Shown here: positions 48,660 to 48,938 of the stretch, piece after piece
Numbering within the stretch: position 1 is the stretch's first letter
How the letters are laid out: each line of letters starts with the position of its first letter
Origin: an uncultured Lachnospiraceae bacterium
GTDB lineage: Bacteria; Bacillota; Clostridia; Lachnospirales; Lachnospiraceae
DNA length: 48,938 nt
Direction: 5' to 3'
Assembly: GCA_946549035.1 (NCBI GenBank)
Contig: CAMNQH010000023.1
Location: 1 to 48,938, forward strand
The notes under the pieces: model-generated
The model's input: only the letters and a program-made list of their open reading frames with translations
The model's database searches: none
What the model was told of the DNA's origin: nothing
Translations under genes and position numbers: made by a program

Positions 48660-48938
48660 CCACTAAATCACCCGAATTAGAATTACCGGAAAATAAAGTA
48701 AAGAAGAAACGTTCTTCAAATGAGGAACGTTTTAAAGGTATTCCTGTAAAAAGGTCTTTCTCGAACCATCCGAGGAAGAATGTATCTGTAGTAAGTGCGG
48801 AAAACAAATGGATCAGATCGGTACAGAGCTTGTACGCCGCGAATTAAAGGTCATTCCGGCAAAAGCGGTTGTGATTGAATACCACAGTGTAAACTATGGA
48901 TGCAAAAACTGTAAGGAGCACGGAATCACTCCTACGAT
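48660..48938 (+). pseudogene. IS66-family transposase, frameshifted, cut by window end
   Basis: The zinc-binding N-terminal region of an IS66 TnpC transposase. One frame gives SSNEERFKGIPVK; after a run of five A at 48748-48752, apparently one A short, the next frame gives FLEPSEEECICSKCGKQMDQ, then IGTELVRRELKVIPAKAVVIEY and YGCKNCKEHG with its CxxC pairs. The 5' boundary is uncertain and the rest lies beyond the window. No IS66 accessory ORFs (tnpA/tnpB) are upstream, so the copy is already incomplete on this side. Confidence 0.8.

Overview
The window looks like a chromosomal segment of a gut-type Clostridia bacterium, most likely a Lachnospiraceae member. This rests on the gene set (FtsEX with M23 and S41 partners, FabK-type FAS-II, DUF975, DUF2752, DUF4179, SprA-related and YitT proteins, high-molecular-weight rubredoxin), on A/G-rich Shine-Dalgarno sites and on consensus TTGACA/TATAAT promoters. 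No rRNA, tRNA or CRISPR array was seen. Assignments come from reading motifs; no database search was possible.

Layout. (1) 1-5.2 kb: tail of a CvfB-like S1 RNA-binding protein, CPBP protease, DUF1266 lipoprotein, a small YjfB-like protein, thioredoxin reductase, and a secreted SH3-NlpC/P60 wall hydrolase with a consensus promoter and a WalR-like box. (2) 5.2-5.6 kb: a gene-free stretch packed with DnaA-box sequences. (3) 5.6-12.8 kb: WecG-like protein, YitT, a CdaR/PucR-type regulator, then a wall operon ftsE-ftsX-M23-S41. (4) 12.9-19.5 kb: prfB with its programmed +1 frameshift, a zinc-ribbon membrane protein, and a threonine/lysine-branch operon (ACT protein, homoserine dehydrogenase, ApgM-like enzyme, aspartate kinase). 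(5) 19.5-22 kb: small membrane, metalloprotease-like and Uma2 genes.

(6) 22.1-33.6 kb: an Lsa-like ABC-F ribosome-protection gene behind a long leader that reads as a transcription attenuator, followed directly by a complete elongation-type fatty-acid operon (acpP-fabK-fabD-fabG-fabF-accB-fabZ-accC-accD-accA) that lacks fabH and a local regulator and ends in an acyl-CoA synthetase-like gene. (7) 33.7-39.6 kb: a PAS-sensor protein with a SARP/BTAD-like DNA-binding C-terminus, an ECF sigma/anti-sigma pair, a flavodoxin-ferredoxin protein and a flavin reductase-rubredoxin. (8) 39.6-45.3 kb: GNAT acetyltransferase and a catabolic-looking cluster (MFS transporter, LysR, TetR, CocE/NonD hydrolase).

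(9) 45.4-48.9 kb: a visibly AT-richer accessory island holding a 58-aa gene with its own promoter and terminator, two proteins with N-terminal YH motifs suggestive of ADP-ribosyltransferase-like folds (one a DUF2971 member behind a structured leader/terminator), an IS256 transposase relic, a broken J-domain gene of the kind carried by integrative conjugative elements, a 97-aa coiled-coil gene flanked by near-perfect 26-bp inverted repeats, and a frameshifted IS66 transposase at the window edge. The strongest candidates for something undescribed are the DnaA-box cluster, the ABC-F attenuator placed in front of a fabH-less fatty-acid operon, the two YH-motif proteins with their leader RNA, and the small inverted-repeat cassette.
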